Assembly: GCF_008001015.1 (NCBI RefSeq)
Contig: NZ_CP042862.1
Coordinates: 310,001 to 374,000 of the forward strand
Direction of reading: 5' to 3'
DNA: 64,000 nucleotides
Origin: Serinicoccus profundi
GTDB lineage: Bacteria > Actinomycetota > Actinomycetes > Actinomycetales > Dermatophilaceae
This document shows positions 52,210 to 61,364 of the stretch, in pieces. Under the pieces are notes generated by a model that saw only the letters and a program-made list of their open reading frames with translations, was not told the DNA's origin and made no database searches. How positions within the stretch are numbered: position 1 is the stretch's first letter; the number at the start of each line of letters is the position of its first letter. Position numbers and translations under genes: made by a program.

Positions 52210-52640
52210 CTAGCGGGGGGCGCTCCCCGCATCTTCCTCGATCACCATCCCGAGTCGATAGAGAGCGTTGCGGCTCGCGAGCAGTTGCCCGAGCCGGATG
52301 GGGTCGTAGCAGCCGCTGCGACCTGCCCCAGACCACGCTGCCGAGGACGAGGTCCACCTGAGTCCCGCCAGCGATCGGGGTGACGGTGACGCGAAACCAC
52401 CGTCCCGGTCCGGAACGGGACGAGCGCAAGACTTCCCGACAGACTGCTATTTCTCCTGCCACAACACGTGGCCCGCGGTCTCATCGGCGGTCGGCTCCAG
52501 CGCGCGGATCCGGCGCACGTAAATGCCCTGCAGCCTGCCCTCAGTGCGGTTGCCCTTGCGCATCGTGCCGATAGCCCGGGCCCTCGTCGGGCTGCAGATG
52601 TGGTGTCCGGAACGCCGGTGACCGGCGAGCCTGTCCAACT
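52210..52640 (-). pseudogene. Degenerate gene, possibly SRPBCC-like
   Basis: Coherent protein appears in three frames: YVRRIRALEPTADETAGHVL, then AVCREVLRSSRSGPGRWFRV with TVTPIAGGTQVDLVLGSVVW, then YDPIRLGQLLASRNALYRLG to a stop at 52210. Breaks lie near 52450 and 52320 and are of opposite sense, so a real pseudogene is more likely here than simple error. The middle part suggests a SRPBCC/START-like beta-sheet protein; this is a guess. Confidence 0.5.
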
Positions 52641-52830
52641 CGGCTCAGCGGCCAACTGGTGAAGCACCGGTCGCCTACAACTGGCCATTGACACCTACCG
52701 TGTGCTTGCAGGTTGCCGCTGTACCTGCGGTGCCCCGGTTCTGGTTGCCCCGCCGAGGCGTGGTTCATCCGTCGCCCGGGGCCGCGGAGTCGCGGGGACC
52801 GGGTCGTTGCAGTCTTCGGAGAGGTATCGC

Positions 52831-53313
52831 ATGTCCCGTGCTGAGCCAGCCGAGTTCGTGGTGGACCGGCAGGTCTGGACCAGCTATCGACCCTTCCTGG
52901 TCCTCGGGTCCGTGGGGGTCGTGCTGGGTGGGTTGCTCGCTGCCGTCACAGGGCCTCTGGCGCTGCCCATGGGGTCATGGGCAGCTGCCTACCTCGTGCT
53001 AGTGGTCGGGGTCGGCCAGATCGTCCTTGCTGGCGGTCAGGCGTTCGTGGGCGGGTCGGAGCTGGCGTCGTGGCGAGTCTGGTCCGAGGTCATGGCGTGG
53101 AACCTCGGTAGCGGCATCGTTCTTGTCGGTGGTATGCCCGGGATCCCCGTGGTGGTCGCCGTTGGGGGGCTGGTGCTGCTGGCGGCCCTCGTGATCTTCG
53201 CGACCGCGGTGCGTGGCGGGGGAGCAGCCGTGGGCCTGTATCGCTTCTTCACGCTCTTCCTCGCGGCGAGCGTGGCCGTCGGGGTCGGACTCTCTGCCGT
53301 ACGCCACGGATAA
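52831..53313 (+). CDS. Multi-pass membrane protein, unknown
   Basis: 160 residues with about five hydrophobic helices (FLVLGSVGVVLGGLLAAVTG, AAYLVLVVGVGQIVLAGGQA, VMAWNLGSGIVLVGGMPGIP, VVVAVGGLVLLAALVIFATA and the last YRFFTLFLAASVAVGVGLSA). No family recognised. ATG 52831 follows GGAGAGG. It is the only rightward gene in the left part of the island and is convergent with lnt. Confidence 0.65.
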   Translation: MSRAEPAEFVVDRQVWTSYRPFLVLGSVGVVLGGLLAAVTGPLALPMGSWAAAYLVLVVGVGQIVLAGGQAFVGGSELASWRVWSEVMAWNLGSGIVLVGGMPGIPVVVAVGGLVLLAALVIFATAVRGGGAAVGLYRFFTLFLAASVAVGVGLSAVRHG

Positions 53314-53345
53314 GCCGCCCCTGGCGTGATGGCCCCCACCTTGGA

Positions 53346-54947
53346 TCAGGCGCCTGTGTGGGCCCCGGGTGATCCACGGCGAGGCAGCCGTCGCCGTGGT
53401 TGCCAGAAGAGCCCAACGGCGACGACGAGGGCGGCGGCGGGTACGACCCAGGGGCCGGTGTGGACGGCGAGGGTCTGCTCGGTGCGCACCGGCAGCTGCC
53501 CCAGCAGGGTCGCCTGGGTGTACGGGTCGCTGCGTTGGTGAACGACTCCGTCCGGGGTGATGAGTCCGGAGACACCGACGTTGCTGACGTGCGCGACGGA
53601 GCGGCCGTACTCGACCGCCCGGACCCGGGAGATGGCCAGATGCTGCACGGACTGGTCTCCCTCGCCGAACCAGGCGTTGCTCGTGGGGACCACGAGCAGC
53701 TGCGCGCCGCCGGTGACGAGGTCGCGCACTGCCCGGTCCACGACGAGCTCGAAGCAGATGGCCAGGCCCAGGTCCACGGGCCGGCCGTCGGCAAGCGGCA
53801 CCGGCACCACGCCGGGGCGGTCGCCGGCGCTGAGGTCGACGATCCGGTCCACCCACGGGCTGAGGTGCCTCAGGAGCGGGCGCAGCGGCATGACCTCACC
53901 GAAGGGCGCCAGATAGATCTTGCTGTACGTCTGGTCGAGCCCTAGCCCGGGCAGGTAGCTGAACACCATGTTGGCGGGTGGCCCGGCACCGCCCTGTCGG
54001 GACAGGCCACCGAGCACCAGCGGGGCGCCGACGGCTTCCACTGCCGCCATGATCTGGTCGTTGGCCGCCTGGCCGACCCGCGGGTCCAGCGGGTCCAGGT
54101 CGGTGGCGCCCTCGGGCCACACGACCAGGTCCGGAGCCGCAGCCTGGCCGGCGTCGACACGGGCCGCTAGCTCGTGGGTGCGGTCGGCATACCGGTTGAG
54201 CATCGTCCCCGGCTCGGCGGTCAGGGTCCGGGTGTACCCCTCGGGGATGTCTCCCTGGAGCGCGGCCACGCGCACCGGCTCTCCCCCGGTCGGGCGGGGA
54301 ACCAGCACCGGCCCGACCACCAGGACAGCGGCAGCAACCAGCGCTCCGGTGGCCCTGCCCAGGTGCGTGCGCCCAGGTGCGAGGAACCGCTGCACGGCCA
54401 CGGCGAGCAGACCACCGGTCAAGGCGAGGAGGAAGCCGAATCCCGGGACTGCCAGGAGGCTGACGGCGCCGAGCATCGGTGAGTCCGCCTGGCTGAAGCC
54501 CAGCCGTGCCCAGGGAAAGCCGCCGAACGGGGTGACCGAGCGTGCCCACTCCATCAGTACCCACGCCGCGGCACCGACGACGGGGCGGACCGCGCCCGTG
54601 CGCTGCAGCAGCGTCAGCAGCACGCCGAGGGCGGCCGGGTAGAAGGCGGAGGCCACGCTCATGGCAAGCCAGGCCGGAGCGCCGGCGTAGGTGCCGGCCC
54701 AGGTGAACATCGGCGTGAACCAGGCCAGTCCCAACAGCAACCCGGACAGCGCACCGACCCACCAAGACGCCCCGGCCGTGGCCAGCGCGAGCGCAGCGCA
54801 CCCGACGATCGCCAGCCACCACACGTCGTTCCCCGGGAACGCCAGCCACAGGGCGGCACCGCCCAGCAGACCGAGCAGCATGCGTGCCGCGAGCACCAGC
54901 AGGAAGTATCCATGGCCCGTCCGGACCGGACGGGCCAGCCTATGCAT
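53346..54947 (-). CDS. lnt: Apolipoprotein N-acyltransferase
   Basis: A 533-residue enzyme that adds the third acyl chain to lipoproteins in the membrane. Six helices come first, then a nitrilase domain with the catalytic set: Glu in VVWPEGAT, Lys in YSKIYLAPFGE and Cys in AICFELV. Actinobacteria usually carry a chromosomal copy, so an extra one in a metal operon is notable. Its start overlaps the end of the CDF gene by 8 bases, making it the last gene of the run. Confidence 0.9.
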   Translation of the reverse strand: MHRLARPVRTGHGYFLLVLAARMLLGLLGGAALWLAFPGNDVWWLAIVGCAALALATAGASWWVGALSGLLLGLAWFTPMFTWAGTYAGAPAWLAMSVASAFYPAALGVLLTLLQRTGAVRPVVGAAAWVLMEWARSVTPFGGFPWARLGFSQADSPMLGAVSLLAVPGFGFLLALTGGLLAVAVQRFLAPGRTHLGRATGALVAAAVLVVGPVLVPRPTGGEPVRVAALQGDIPEGYTRTLTAEPGTMLNRYADRTHELAARVDAGQAAAPDLVVWPEGATDLDPLDPRVGQAANDQIMAAVEAVGAPLVLGGLSRQGGAGPPANMVFSYLPGLGLDQTYSKIYLAPFGEVMPLRPLLRHLSPWVDRIVDLSAGDRPGVVPVPLADGRPVDLGLAICFELVVDRAVRDLVTGGAQLLVVPTSNAWFGEGDQSVQHLAISRVRAVEYGRSVAHVSNVGVSGLITPDGVVHQRSDPYTQATLLGQLPVRTEQTLAVHTGPWVVPAAALVVAVGLFWQPRRRLPRRGSPGAHTGA

Positions 54948-55854
54948 GGGCGGCGTGCTCGCGTTCGGCGTGGTGCGGGGGTTCGAGCTGGATGGTGGAG
55001 TGCTCGATGCTGACGGTGAAGTGGGCGGCGACGCAGTCCTGGAGCTGGGCGAGCATCTCGGCGGCGTGGCCGTCGGTGAAGCACTCCTCGTCGAGGACGA
55101 CGTGGGCGGTCAGCACGGGCAGTCCGGTGGCGATGGTGGAGGCGTGCAGGTCGTGCACGTCCTGAACGTGCGGGACGGCGAGCAGGTGGGCACGGACGTC
55201 GTCCAGGTCCAGACCCTTGGGGGTCGACTCCAGCAGGATGTGGCCGGCCTCGCGCAGGATGGCGATCGCCCGGGGCACGATGAGGGCGGCGATGACCATG
55301 CCGGCGATCGCGTCGATGCGGACCCACCCGGTGGTCGCGATGACGATGGCGCTGATGATGACGGCCACGGACCCGAGGGCGTCGTTGACGACCTCGAGGA
55401 ACGCGGCGCGCATGTTCAGGTTCGCGGCCCTACCGGTGCTGAGGACCAGCATCGAGGCGATGTTGCCGGCCAGGCCGACGATGCCGAAGAGGAGCAGGCC
55501 GGTGGAGCTGACCTCGTGCGGTTCGTAGAGCCGCCGTACGCCCTCGACGAAGGCGTAGATCCCGACCCCGAGGAGCACGGTCGCCTGGGCGCCGGCGGCG
55601 AGGACCTCTGCACGGCGGAACCCCCAGGTCCGGGCCGGGGTGGGTGGGCGCAGCGCCAGCGACGCGGCGACCAGTGCCATGGCCAGCCCGGCGGCGTCGG
55701 TGAGCATGTGCCCCGCGTCGACCAGCAACGCCAGGGAGCCGGTCCACACGGCACCGATCACCTCGGCGACCAGGATGGTCGCGGTGATCGCGAACGCGAC
55801 CGCCAGCCGGCCCCTGTGGCTGGTCCCGACGCCGTGGTCGTGACCGGCGCTCAT
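54940..55854 (-). CDS. czcD: CDF-family Zn/Co/Cd exporter, CzcD type
   Basis: A 304-residue CDF transporter: six helices with metal sites LLVDAGHMLTDAAGL (HxxxD) and AAFLEVVNDALGS (the second HD/ND-type site), then a cytoplasmic domain with LTAHVVLDEECFTDGHAAEM. The last residues are His- and Glu-rich (HHAEREHAAHA). It takes Zn, Co or Cd out in exchange for protons. The ATG overlaps the stop of the ATPase gene (ATGA). A copy of its 3' end lies at 50266-50320. Confidence 0.9.
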   Translation of the reverse strand: MSAGHDHGVGTSHRGRLAVAFAITATILVAEVIGAVWTGSLALLVDAGHMLTDAAGLAMALVAASLALRPPTPARTWGFRRAEVLAAGAQATVLLGVGIYAFVEGVRRLYEPHEVSSTGLLLFGIVGLAGNIASMLVLSTGRAANLNMRAAFLEVVNDALGSVAVIISAIVIATTGWVRIDAIAGMVIAALIVPRAIAILREAGHILLESTPKGLDLDDVRAHLLAVPHVQDVHDLHASTIATGLPVLTAHVVLDEECFTDGHAAEMLAQLQDCVAAHFTVSIEHSTIQLEPPHHAEREHAAHA

Positions 55855-57845
55855 GCAGTCGCTCCTTCCAGACGGGCGGGATCCGCCGGGGAGGCGGTCA
55901 GGGTGGGCAGCTGCCGGGTGCGTCCGGCGCGGACGCCGTTGGCGATGACCAGGACCTCGGCCAGCTCGTGGACCAGCACCACGGCTGCCAGGCCAAGCAC
56001 ACCGAACAGGGCCAACGGGATGAGGACCGCGATCAGGACCAGGGACAGCACGACGTTCTGCAGCATGATCGTCCGGGTGCGGCGAGCGTGGTCGAACGCC
56101 AACGGCAGCAGCCGCAGGTCATCGCCCATCAGGGCCACGTCGGCGGTCTCGATCGCCACGTCGGTGCCCATGGCGCCCATCGCCACGCCGACGTCCGCGG
56201 TCGCCAGCGCTGGTGCGTCGTTGACGCCGTCGCCGACCATCGCGGTCGCGCCGTGGGCGCGCAGCCCGGTGACGACCTTCGACTTGTCCTCCGGGCGCAG
56301 GTCGGCGTGCACCTGCTCGATCCCGGCCTGGGCGGCCAGCGCTGCGGCGGTGGCGTGGTTGTCGCCGGTGAGCATGGCCACGGTGTAGCGGCGGTCGCGG
56401 AAGCGGGCGATGACCTCGGCGGCCTCGGACCGCAGCTCGTCCCGGACGGCGATCGCGCCGACCGGTTGACCGTTGACCTCGACCACGACCGCGGTCGCCC
56501 CCGCCCGCTGCATACTGATGACGTCCCCGGACAGGGTGCCCGGGTCGACCCAGTCGGGCTTGCCCAGCCGGACCCGGGCACCGTCCACGGTCCCGACCAG
56601 CCCGGCGCCGACCACCGCGTCGACGTCCTGCGCGGCAGGCGCCCGGTCGGCGGCGGCCAGGATCGCTGCGGCGAGCGGGTGCTCGCTGCGGGCCTCCAGC
56701 GCGGCCGCCCAGGCCAGCACCTGCTCCCGGTCGGTCCCGGCGCTGGTGGCGACGTCGACCACGGCCGGCCGGTTGCGGGTCAGGGTGCCGGTCTTGTCCA
56801 GGGCGACGGTGCGCACCCTGCCCAAGGTCTCCATGGCGGCGCCACCCTTGACCAGGATCCCGCGGCGGCTGGCGGCCCCGATCGAGGCGACGCTGGTGAC
56901 CGGCACCGAGATCGCCAGCGCGCAGGGAGAGGCGGCGACGACCATCACCAGGGCCCGGTGCACCCACACCGACGGGTCGCCCAGGAGCGCGCCGAGAAGG
57001 GCCGTCAGGCCTGCGGCGACCAGGATGCCCGGCACCAGCGGGCGGGCGATCCGGTCGGCCAGTCGCTGGGTGGCGCCGCGGCGGGACTGCTCGGCCTCCA
57101 CGACGTGCACGATCCGGGCCAGCGAGTTGTCCTGCGCGGTGGAGGTGACCTCCACCTCCAGGGCGCCGGTGCCGTTGATCGACCCGGCGAAGACGTCCTT
57201 GCCCGGCCCGGTCTCCACCGGCATGGATTCACCCGTGATGGCCGAGGTGTCCAGGGTGCTTCGACCGGTCCGCACGGTCCCGTCGGTCGCCAGCCGCTCC
57301 CCGGGCCGCACCACCATCACGTCGCCGATGACCAGCTGTGCCGGGTCCACCACGAGCTCCCGGCCGTCGCGGAGCACGCTCGCCTCCTTGGGCACCAGGT
57401 CCAGCAGCGCCCGCAGGCCGTGCCGGGTGCGGGCCAGGGAGTACTCCTCCAGGCCCTCGCTCAGGGAGAACAGGAACGCCAGCGCAGCAGCCTCCTCGAC
57501 CTGCCCCAGCAGGGTCGCCCCGACCGCGCCGATCGTCATCAGCAGACCCACGCCGAGCTTGCCGCGCGCCAGACGGCGCAGCGCACCCGGCACGAACGTG
57601 GAGCCACCCACGAGCAGCGCCGCCGCGGCGAGCACAAGCTCGACGGTCTCCCATCCCCCGAGCCCGGCGAGGAACCCGGCCAGCAGCAGCGCACCGGAGG
57701 CCAGACCCAGCTGCACCTCCCGCACCTGCCACAGCCGGGTCGCCGGCTCCTCGACCTCTCCTGCTCGAGCTGGTGGGGCGACGGGAGCCTCGCATCCGCA
57801 CGCGTCCACCGCCACCTCCCGCTGCGGCGTCTGCGGCCCGCTCAC
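55851..57845 (-). CDS. P1B-type heavy-metal ATPase, SPC motif
   Basis: A 664-residue metal pump. It has the phosphorylation site DKTGTLTRN, the phosphatase motif TSAITGESMPVE and the hinge VGDGVNDAPALA. The membrane metal motif is SPC (VVAASPCALAISVP) rather than CPC, and a late helix has HELAEVLVIANGVR; both point to the P1B-4 subgroup, which moves Co and also Zn, Cd or Fe. The N-terminus has only a small CGC group, no full metal-binding domain. The start is GTG 57845, overlapping the cmtR-like stop. Confidence 0.88.
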   Translation of the reverse strand: MSGPQTPQREVAVDACGCEAPVAPPARAGEVEEPATRLWQVREVQLGLASGALLLAGFLAGLGGWETVELVLAAAALLVGGSTFVPGALRRLARGKLGVGLLMTIGAVGATLLGQVEEAAALAFLFSLSEGLEEYSLARTRHGLRALLDLVPKEASVLRDGRELVVDPAQLVIGDVMVVRPGERLATDGTVRTGRSTLDTSAITGESMPVETGPGKDVFAGSINGTGALEVEVTSTAQDNSLARIVHVVEAEQSRRGATQRLADRIARPLVPGILVAAGLTALLGALLGDPSVWVHRALVMVVAASPCALAISVPVTSVASIGAASRRGILVKGGAAMETLGRVRTVALDKTGTLTRNRPAVVDVATSAGTDREQVLAWAAALEARSEHPLAAAILAAADRAPAAQDVDAVVGAGLVGTVDGARVRLGKPDWVDPGTLSGDVISMQRAGATAVVVEVNGQPVGAIAVRDELRSEAAEVIARFRDRRYTVAMLTGDNHATAAALAAQAGIEQVHADLRPEDKSKVVTGLRAHGATAMVGDGVNDAPALATADVGVAMGAMGTDVAIETADVALMGDDLRLLPLAFDHARRTRTIMLQNVVLSLVLIAVLIPLALFGVLGLAAVVLVHELAEVLVIANGVRAGRTRQLPTLTASPADPARLEGATA

Positions 57846-58270
57846 GCCCCCGCCTCCTGCCCGGCGTGGGGGCGCAGCTGCTCGGGGGCCGGGTTCCCCG
57901 CGGTCCCCGCGCCGTAGTTCGGGCACAGCGCGACCGCATACCCCGACGTCGCGAGCAGGCGCTCCGCCGCGTCCAGCACGTCCAGCAGCTCCGGAGCACT
58001 GGTCAGCGAGAACATCGAGGCCCGGCCCTCCGGGCGCGAGACCACCAGGCCGCAGTCTCGCAGGCAGGCCAGGTGCGCACTGACCGTGGACTGCGCCAGC
58101 CCCAGGTGCTCCGTGAGGTCGCGCACCTTGTGCTCCCCCAGCGTCAGGTGCTGCAGGATCGCCAACCGTGACCGGTCTGACAGACCGTGGAACAGCGCGG
58201 CCGCCACGTCGAGCCCTTCAGCTCGGGTGCCGTCGCCTGGCGCGGGTGCGCTCTGTGATGTCATCGTCAT
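57842..58270 (-). CDS. ArsR/SmtB metal sensor, CmtR-like
   Basis: A 142-residue winged-helix repressor. STVSAHLACLRDCGLVVSRP carries the CxxxC pair of CmtR-type sensors, and AVALCPNYG gives the third Cys. It is closely similar to the regulator at 34554-34913, including FHGLSDRSRLAILQHL. It precedes and overlaps the ATPase gene and so controls that part of the operon. The start may be ATG 58270 or 58264. Confidence 0.88.
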   Translation of the reverse strand: MTMTSQSAPAPGDGTRAEGLDVAAALFHGLSDRSRLAILQHLTLGEHKVRDLTEHLGLAQSTVSAHLACLRDCGLVVSRPEGRASMFSLTSAPELLDVLDAAERLLATSGYAVALCPNYGAGTAGNPAPEQLRPHAGQEAGA

Positions 58271-58325
58271 GCGCCGATCATAGCCGGATGCCGGCCGTCC
58301 CGGCGCCTGAGCCGCGGCAAGCGTC

Positions 58326-58943
58326 CTAGGCGAGGGTGATCCAGTAGTCCCAGAACCGGACGGCGATCAGAGCCGCGACCACCAGGCACCATGTCGTGAC
58401 GATCGTGACGGCGTAGTCTCCGACCCACCGTGGAAGCGCCCCGGCGCGGGACCACCGGGCCAGTACCGCGACGAACGCGGCCACGGTGACGACCCAGACC
58501 ACCATGCAGTACGGGCACAGCGCACCGATGCGGTGGACGCTCTGGAAGATGAGCCAGTGCACGAACACCGTGCCCAGCGCCGTACCCGCGGTCAGGCCGA
58601 TCCAGTACCAGGACGGCAGCCGGGCGCCGCTGATGATCGTGACGGCGACGGTGACCAGGGCGGCGAAGCCGGCCACGCCCAGGATCGGGTTGGGGAACCC
58701 GAACAGCTCCGCCTGGGGGGTGCTCATCACCGACCCGCAGCTCAGCAGCGGGCTGATGCTGCAGCTGGGCACGTAGCTCGGGTCGGCGACCAGCCGGATC
58801 TTCTCCACCAGCAGCACGAACGCCGCCGACAGACCGACCCAGCCGCACACGAGCAGGACCCACCCCACGGCCCTCCCGACCGGCGCGCCGGGCTCCTGGG
58901 AAGGAGCGGTGAGCGCGGCGGGCTCAGCGGTTGACGGCTGCAT
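58326..58943 (-). CDS. Vitamin K epoxide reductase (VKOR) family protein
   Basis: A 205-residue membrane protein with four to five helices. It has the loop cysteines SCSISPLLSCGSV and the active-site CPYC (ALCPYCMVVW). Bacterial VKOR reoxidises DsbA-like thiol oxidases using quinone, so it keeps disulfide formation going outside the membrane. ATG 58943 taken; the first 80 bases overlap the end of the DsbA-like gene by 20, which supports a pair. Confidence 0.9.
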   Translation of the reverse strand: MQPSTAEPAALTAPSQEPGAPVGRAVGWVLLVCGWVGLSAAFVLLVEKIRLVADPSYVPSCSISPLLSCGSVMSTPQAELFGFPNPILGVAGFAALVTVAVTIISGARLPSWYWIGLTAGTALGTVFVHWLIFQSVHRIGALCPYCMVVWVVTVAAFVAVLARWSRAGALPRWVGDYAVTIVTTWCLVVAALIAVRFWDYWITLA

Positions 58944-59583
58944 CGATCTGGGCGCGGAAGTCGCCCTCGGAGGTGGGCTGCAGCAGCTCACCGTCCAGGA
59001 AGAAGGTCGGGGTTCCCTGGACACCCAGTGCCATGCCGTCCTGCCGGTCCTGCTCCACGCGCTGCTGGGTGGCGGGGTCGGCGACGGCGGCGTCGTAGGC
59101 GGCCATGTCCAGCCCGAGGTCCTGGGCGAACTGCCGGAACAGCGGCGCCTTGGAGTCCTGCTGCTCGCCCCATTCGCTCTGCGTCTGGTACATCCGCGTG
59201 TACATGTCCTCGAACCGGCCCTGCTGGGCCGCCGCCTCGACCGCCACCGCCGCGTTCATCGCGTTGGCGTGGCTGGGGATCGGGAAGTACCGGACCACGA
59301 ACGTCAGCTCCCCGGCGTACTCCTCGCGGATCTGCTCCACCAGCGGGTAGGCCGCCAGGCACGCCTCGCACTCGAAGTCCAGGAACTCGACCAGCACCGG
59401 CGCGCCCTCACCGGCGTCGGAGAGCACGTGGCTGTCCTCCCTCACGACCGGCACCGCCGAGCTCGTTCGCGCCGAGTCCGCGACACCGGTGCCGGACGGC
59501 GGGCGGGTCACGCCAACGGCGACGGCCACCACCGCAACGAAGACGGCGATCAGCAGGAGGGACAGGATCACGTTGCGCCGCAC
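58924..59583 (-). CDS. DsbA-like thioredoxin-fold oxidase
   Basis: A 219-residue protein with an N-terminal anchor (VILSLLLIAVFVAVVAVAVG) and an exported thioredoxin-fold domain whose active site is CEAC (FLDFECEACLAAYP); VQGTPTFFLDGELL gives the cis-Pro. It should put disulfides into exported proteins and be recharged by the adjacent VKOR. The start is GTG 59583 after AAGGAG. It overlaps the VKOR gene by 20 bases. Confidence 0.9.
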   Translation of the reverse strand: MRRNVILSLLLIAVFVAVVAVAVGVTRPPSGTGVADSARTSSAVPVVREDSHVLSDAGEGAPVLVEFLDFECEACLAAYPLVEQIREEYAGELTFVVRYFPIPSHANAMNAAVAVEAAAQQGRFEDMYTRMYQTQSEWGEQQDSKAPLFRQFAQDLGLDMAAYDAAVADPATQQRVEQDRQDGMALGVQGTPTFFLDGELLQPTSEGDFRAQIDAAVNR

Positions 59584-59735
59584 GGGCACTCCTTCATCAG
59601 GCGACACGGACGATCGGCCAGTCTGGCCGAGGATGCGGGAAGTCCCGACGCGGATCGTAGAGCCAGACCCTGAGAAGACTCTGGCCCGGTGCGACAAACG
59701 CCATTCGGACAGGGCAGGGACCGATGCGCCCCTAC

Positions 59736-60326
59736 CTACAGGCCGAAGGCGCCACCTTCGACGAGGATCGCCACGCCGAGTCCGATCAGGACCAGAGGGA
59801 ACAGGACGTGCTCCCAGCGTTCCAGGACCTCTGCGATGGGCCTACGGGTGGCGACGAACTTGGCGAGCAGGACAAGCACCATGACGAGGACGAGGAAGAC
59901 GACGCAGTAGGCCACGACCGCGCCGGCGCCGACGGTGACGAAGACGGGGACGTAGACGCCGATGTTGTCACCGCCGTTGGCGAAGGTGACACCGGCGACC
60001 GTCAGGGCGCTGATCGTCTTGTCCGCGACCCGGTCGTCATCGTCTCCGTCGCCGCGCCAGACCTTCCATGCGGTCAGCAGGCCGAGCAGCAACGGGATGA
60101 GCCCGAAGTAGGCGATCGCCGACTCGGGCAGGAAGGTCACCGCGCCCAGGGAGACCAGTACCGAGACGACGAGTATGCCGCCGAAGCCCAGGTACTGACC
60201 CACGACGATCTTCCTGGTCGTGCCGCGCAAGCCGGCGCCCCGGGCGAAGAAGAGTGACAGCACGATGATGTCGTCGATGTTGGTGGCCATGAACAGCCCG
60301 AAGGCCTGCAGGACTGAGGTGAGCAC
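59736..60326 (-). CDS. cadD: CadD-family cadmium resistance transporter, second copy
   Basis: A 196-residue paralogue of the protein at 49240-49839, sharing ATNIDDIIVLSLFFARGAGL, TFANGGDNIGVYVPVF and ERWEHVLFPLVLIGLGVAIL. The loop GDGDDDD is present too. It has no adjacent cmtR; it may respond through the operon's promoter. A weak hairpin (GCCAGA/TCTGGC, 59662-59685) lies after the stop. Confidence 0.88.
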   Translation of the reverse strand: MLTSVLQAFGLFMATNIDDIIVLSLFFARGAGLRGTTRKIVVGQYLGFGGILVVSVLVSLGAVTFLPESAIAYFGLIPLLLGLLTAWKVWRGDGDDDDRVADKTISALTVAGVTFANGGDNIGVYVPVFVTVGAGAVVAYCVVFLVLVMVLVLLAKFVATRRPIAEVLERWEHVLFPLVLIGLGVAILVEGGAFGL

Positions 60327-60381
60327 AGGGTGATGCCTTCGGTCGTGTGTGGTGGGTCAGGCGGGCGACGTGGCCACGCGG

Positions 60382-61053
60382 TCAGCCGCTGGTGTCGGTC
60401 CCGGCCGGCTGCCGTGGTGAGCGCAGCTCGAGCAGCGCCAGCAAGACGACCCCGGTGACGATCGCGGTGTCAGCCAGGTTGAACGTGGGCCACCACCCGC
60501 TGTGCAGATAGTCGGTCACCACACCGTCAAGAGAGCGATCGATCCAGTTGCCGCACCCACCACCAAGAATCGCCGTCACTGCGGCGAGCCGCCAACAGTC
60601 CCACGTCGGAGCGGCCCGCCAGGCCACGACGGCGATCGCGACGATGACCAGGCCGGTGAGCGCGACGACCAGTGCGGCCGGCGCGTCAGCGCCGAGGGAG
60701 AACGCCACCCCCGGGTTGTGACTCAGCACGAGGTCGACTGGACCCAGGGCCAGCCCCGCCTCCAGCGCGCTCTCAGCCCACGCCTTGACCAACAGGTCCG
60801 TCACCGCCACCGCCGCGGCACCGGCCACCAGGACGGCGCGACGCGGTGCCAGTTTCGTCACGGACGCTGCTGTCCATCCCACACGACGCCCACCAGGGGT
60901 CGTTGACACCCGCTGGCGGGGATCGGCCGGGGCAGAACCGGACACGCCTGCTGCTCGAGGGCCACGCGCCGCAAGGCGGTTGGAGCGCCTCTGGTTGCCC
61001 CCAGCTCCTGGCGGGTCAGGCTGGGACCCACCGGGCGGGGTTAGAATCGACAT
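60382..61053 (-). CDS. lspA: Lipoprotein signal peptidase (signal peptidase II)
   Basis: A membrane aspartic protease that removes lipoprotein signal peptides. Four helices with NPGVAFSLG and the catalytic aspartates in GGGCGNWIDRS and FNLADTAIVTG. As read from ATG 61053 it has 223 residues, about 55 more than usual, with a Pro/Arg-rich head; a GTG at 60882 would give a normal 166 residues and may be the true start. lspA copies are often carried in metal-resistance regions next to efflux pumps. Confidence 0.88.
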   Translation of the reverse strand: MSILTPPGGSQPDPPGAGGNQRRSNRLAARGPRAAGVSGSAPADPRQRVSTTPGGRRVGWTAASVTKLAPRRAVLVAGAAAVAVTDLLVKAWAESALEAGLALGPVDLVLSHNPGVAFSLGADAPAALVVALTGLVIVAIAVVAWRAAPTWDCWRLAAVTAILGGGCGNWIDRSLDGVVTDYLHSGWWPTFNLADTAIVTGVVLLALLELRSPRQPAGTDTSG

Positions 61054-61364
61054 GCGGCGATGGTAGCGAGTGACGCTGCTGTCAGCAAAGGGTAGAGTCG
61101 CACGGGCGGCCGTGTGGCCGGCTCGTCACCACCGTGGCGACCCTCAACCATCGCGTTCGGCAGGCAGAGTGGTAGCGGATGGAAGGTAAGCGGCATGGGC
61201 ACCATAGGGCGACCCCGGGTGGAGCGAGGCGGTGGACGAGCAGGACGCCCCGACCCCCTCGAGCCGGCCAGCGGTCGACGGCCTCGCCGACAGACGATCT
61301 CGGTCGTGCGCTCGCGAGGCATGCTCGCAAACGGGGCACACGGCGACTTCGACGGGCTGCTCCG
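61054..61364. other. Divergent promoter region between lspA and tlpA-like genes
   Basis: About 310 bases. The reading frame of the tlpA-like gene extends upstream to 61179 but the extra peptide is Arg/Pro-rich and unlike the family. No confident gene on either strand. It must hold the promoters for both the leftward metal/lipoprotein run and the rightward cytochrome run. Confidence 0.45.

Noticed and set aside
61144-61341. Minus-strand frame with CPVC near its start
   Set aside because: The CPVC group is attractive, but the rest is low-complexity, and it lies in the divergent promoter region with no ribosome site.
61179-61364. Longer N-terminus for the TlpA-like protein
   Set aside because: The added residues are Arg/Pro-rich and would bury the signal peptide; the GTG at 61365 gives a normal lipoprotein.
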